Shown: piece after piece, positions 63,217 through 64,000 of the stretch
Numbering within the stretch: the stretch's first letter is position 1
Layout of the letters: each line of letters opens with the position of its first letter
NCBI RefSeq assembly: GCF_014172375.1
Contig: NZ_WNXD01000001.1
Coordinates: forward strand, 434,001-498,000
Direction of reading: 5' to 3'
Origin: Pedobacter planticolens
GTDB taxonomy: Bacteria > Bacteroidota > Bacteroidia > Sphingobacteriales > Sphingobacteriaceae
DNA length: 64,000 nucleotides
Notes under the pieces: generated by a model
Told to the model about the DNA's origin: nothing
Database searches by the model: none
What the model saw: only the letters and a program-made list of their open reading frames with translations
Translations under genes and position numbers: made by a program

Positions 63217-64000
63217 ATGGGAATAAAAGCGGCACTAAGTAAGCCATTTGCTGCATGGGTTGTAAAAGGCATCAATAAATGGAAAAAAGATGCATTAAAA
63301 GCACAGGGTGATGTTTTTAACTCACTTATCAAATCGGCAACGCCTACTGTTTTTGGTAAAGAGCATAACTTCAATTCCATTAAAAATTACGAAGATTTTA
63401 AAGCAAATGTTCCGATACGAGATTATGAAGGTTTAAGGCCTTACATAGATAGAGTAGTTGTCGGCGAAACAGATATACTTTGGAAAGGTAAACCGAAATA
63501 TTTCGCAAAAACTTCTGGTACTACATCAGGCGTAAAATATATTCCTATCTCTAAAGAATCAATGCCAGAGCATATTAAAGCTGCTCGTAATGCCTTATTA
63601 ACCTATATTCACGAAACTGGTAAAGCCGATTTTGTAAACGGTAAAATGATTTTCCTACAAGGAAGTCCGATATTGACTAAAAAAAACGGAATTAATGTAG
63701 GTCGTCTATCTGGTATTGTGGCGCATCTAGTTCCTGCATATTTACAAAAGAACAGATTGCCATCTTATGCTACGAATTGTATCGAAGATTGGGAAGAAAA
63801 AGTGGATGCAATTGTTACCGAAACTTTGCATGAAGATATGACACTCATTTCTGGCATTCCCCCTTGGGTGCAAATGTATTTTGATAAGTTGAGCGAGAAA
63901 ACTGGCGGAAAAAAAATCAAGAATATCTTTAAAAATTTTAGCCTATTTGTGTATGGTGGAGTAAATTACGAACCCTATCGAGCTAAAATTGAGGCAAGCA
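63217..64000 (+). CDS. GH3-family acyl-adenylate/amido synthetase, cut by the window end
   Basis: An open frame from ATG 63217 to the window end reads 261 residues of the N-terminal half of a GH3 auxin-responsive-promoter family enzyme. It begins MGIKAALSKPFAAWVVKGI, and the adenylation motif YFAKTSGTTSGVKYIPIS (about 94-111) has the SGTTxG phosphate-binding loop. The later ASN-type region LISGIPPWVQMYF is also present. These enzymes join acyl acids to amino acids; the bacterial substrate is unknown. It follows 44 bp after the membrane protein. Confidence 0.9.
   Translation, partial: MGIKAALSKPFAAWVVKGINKWKKDALKAQGDVFNSLIKSATPTVFGKEHNFNSIKNYEDFKANVPIRDYEGLRPYIDRVVVGETDILWKGKPKYFAKTSGTTSGVKYIPISKESMPEHIKAARNALLTYIHETGKADFVNGKMIFLQGSPILTKKNGINVGRLSGIVAHLVPAYLQKNRLPSYATNCIEDWEEKVDAIVTETLHEDMTLISGIPPWVQMYFDKLSEKTGGKKIKNIFKNFSLFVYGGVNYEPYRAKIEAS

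Overview
The window is 64 kb of chromosomal, AT-rich DNA from a member of the Bacteroidota, most likely a Pedobacter-like member of the Sphingobacteriaceae. The evidence is gliding-motility genes (gldF, gldG, gldC), a protein with a type IX secretion (CHU_C) tail, Bacteroidota-restricted families (DUF3810, DUF4199, GldC), and upstream boxes matching the Bacteroidota -7 consensus TAnnTTTG. The genus is inference. No phage, IS element, CRISPR array, tRNA or rRNA was recognised.

Layout. 0-5 kb: gldF-gldG, dnaN, a DUF4397 lipoprotein and a DedA protein. 5-8.5 kb: a zinc phospholipase C-like protein, two unknown exported or membrane proteins, a GNAT acetyltransferase and a DUF4395 protein. 8.5-17.3 kb: hscA, miaE, a DUF3810 metalloprotease-like protein, dihydroorotase, an RhlE-type helicase followed by gldC, a DUF421 protein and an O6-alkylguanine methyltransferase. 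17.4-25 kb: cytochrome c maturation genes ccmB-ccmC-ccmD-like and ccmE-ccmF, separated by glutamate dehydrogenase, a small membrane protein and a lipoprotein MsrA. 25-32 kb: ferredoxin, iscX, kdsC, a Spy-like protein, maf, ppx and a Nat-type ABC exporter. 31.5-32.25 kb: the only long gene-free stretch, holding a 21-bp tandem array. 32-38.9 kb: dnaJ-grpE, ftsE with a 67-codon partner, a CHU_C protein, and LuxC-type acyl-CoA reductase divergent from a ferredoxin. 39-42.7 kb: UspA, an NlpC/P60 peptidase, YceH, a Cys-domain/TM/CarboxypepD_reg protein and a WD40 protein. 42.7-50.4 kb: a complete histidine operon hisG-D-C-B-H-A-orf-F-IE. It is preceded by an unmistakable 19-residue leader peptide with six histidines. 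50.5-55.5 kb: two L,D-transpeptidases, an EamA exporter with an Lrp regulator, and a TlpA-like lipoprotein. 55.6-64 kb: a one-direction run of BatA-like protein, a catalytically dead dihydroorotase homologue, an acidic unknown protein, DUF4199, two GT2 glycosyltransferases, a polytopic membrane protein and a GH3-family enzyme cut by the window end.

Most interesting points: the his leader peptide; the 21-bp VNTR inside a 608-bp segment with 14-bp inverted ends; many intergenic quasi-palindromic 'word' repeats, some of which run into coding sequence and supply protein termini (GldG N-terminus, HisD and DUF3810 C-termini); TAnnTTTG boxes only 5-7 nt before start codons, implying leaderless mRNAs; a cysteine-type (CxxxY) CcmE; and the pseudo-dihydroorotase locus.
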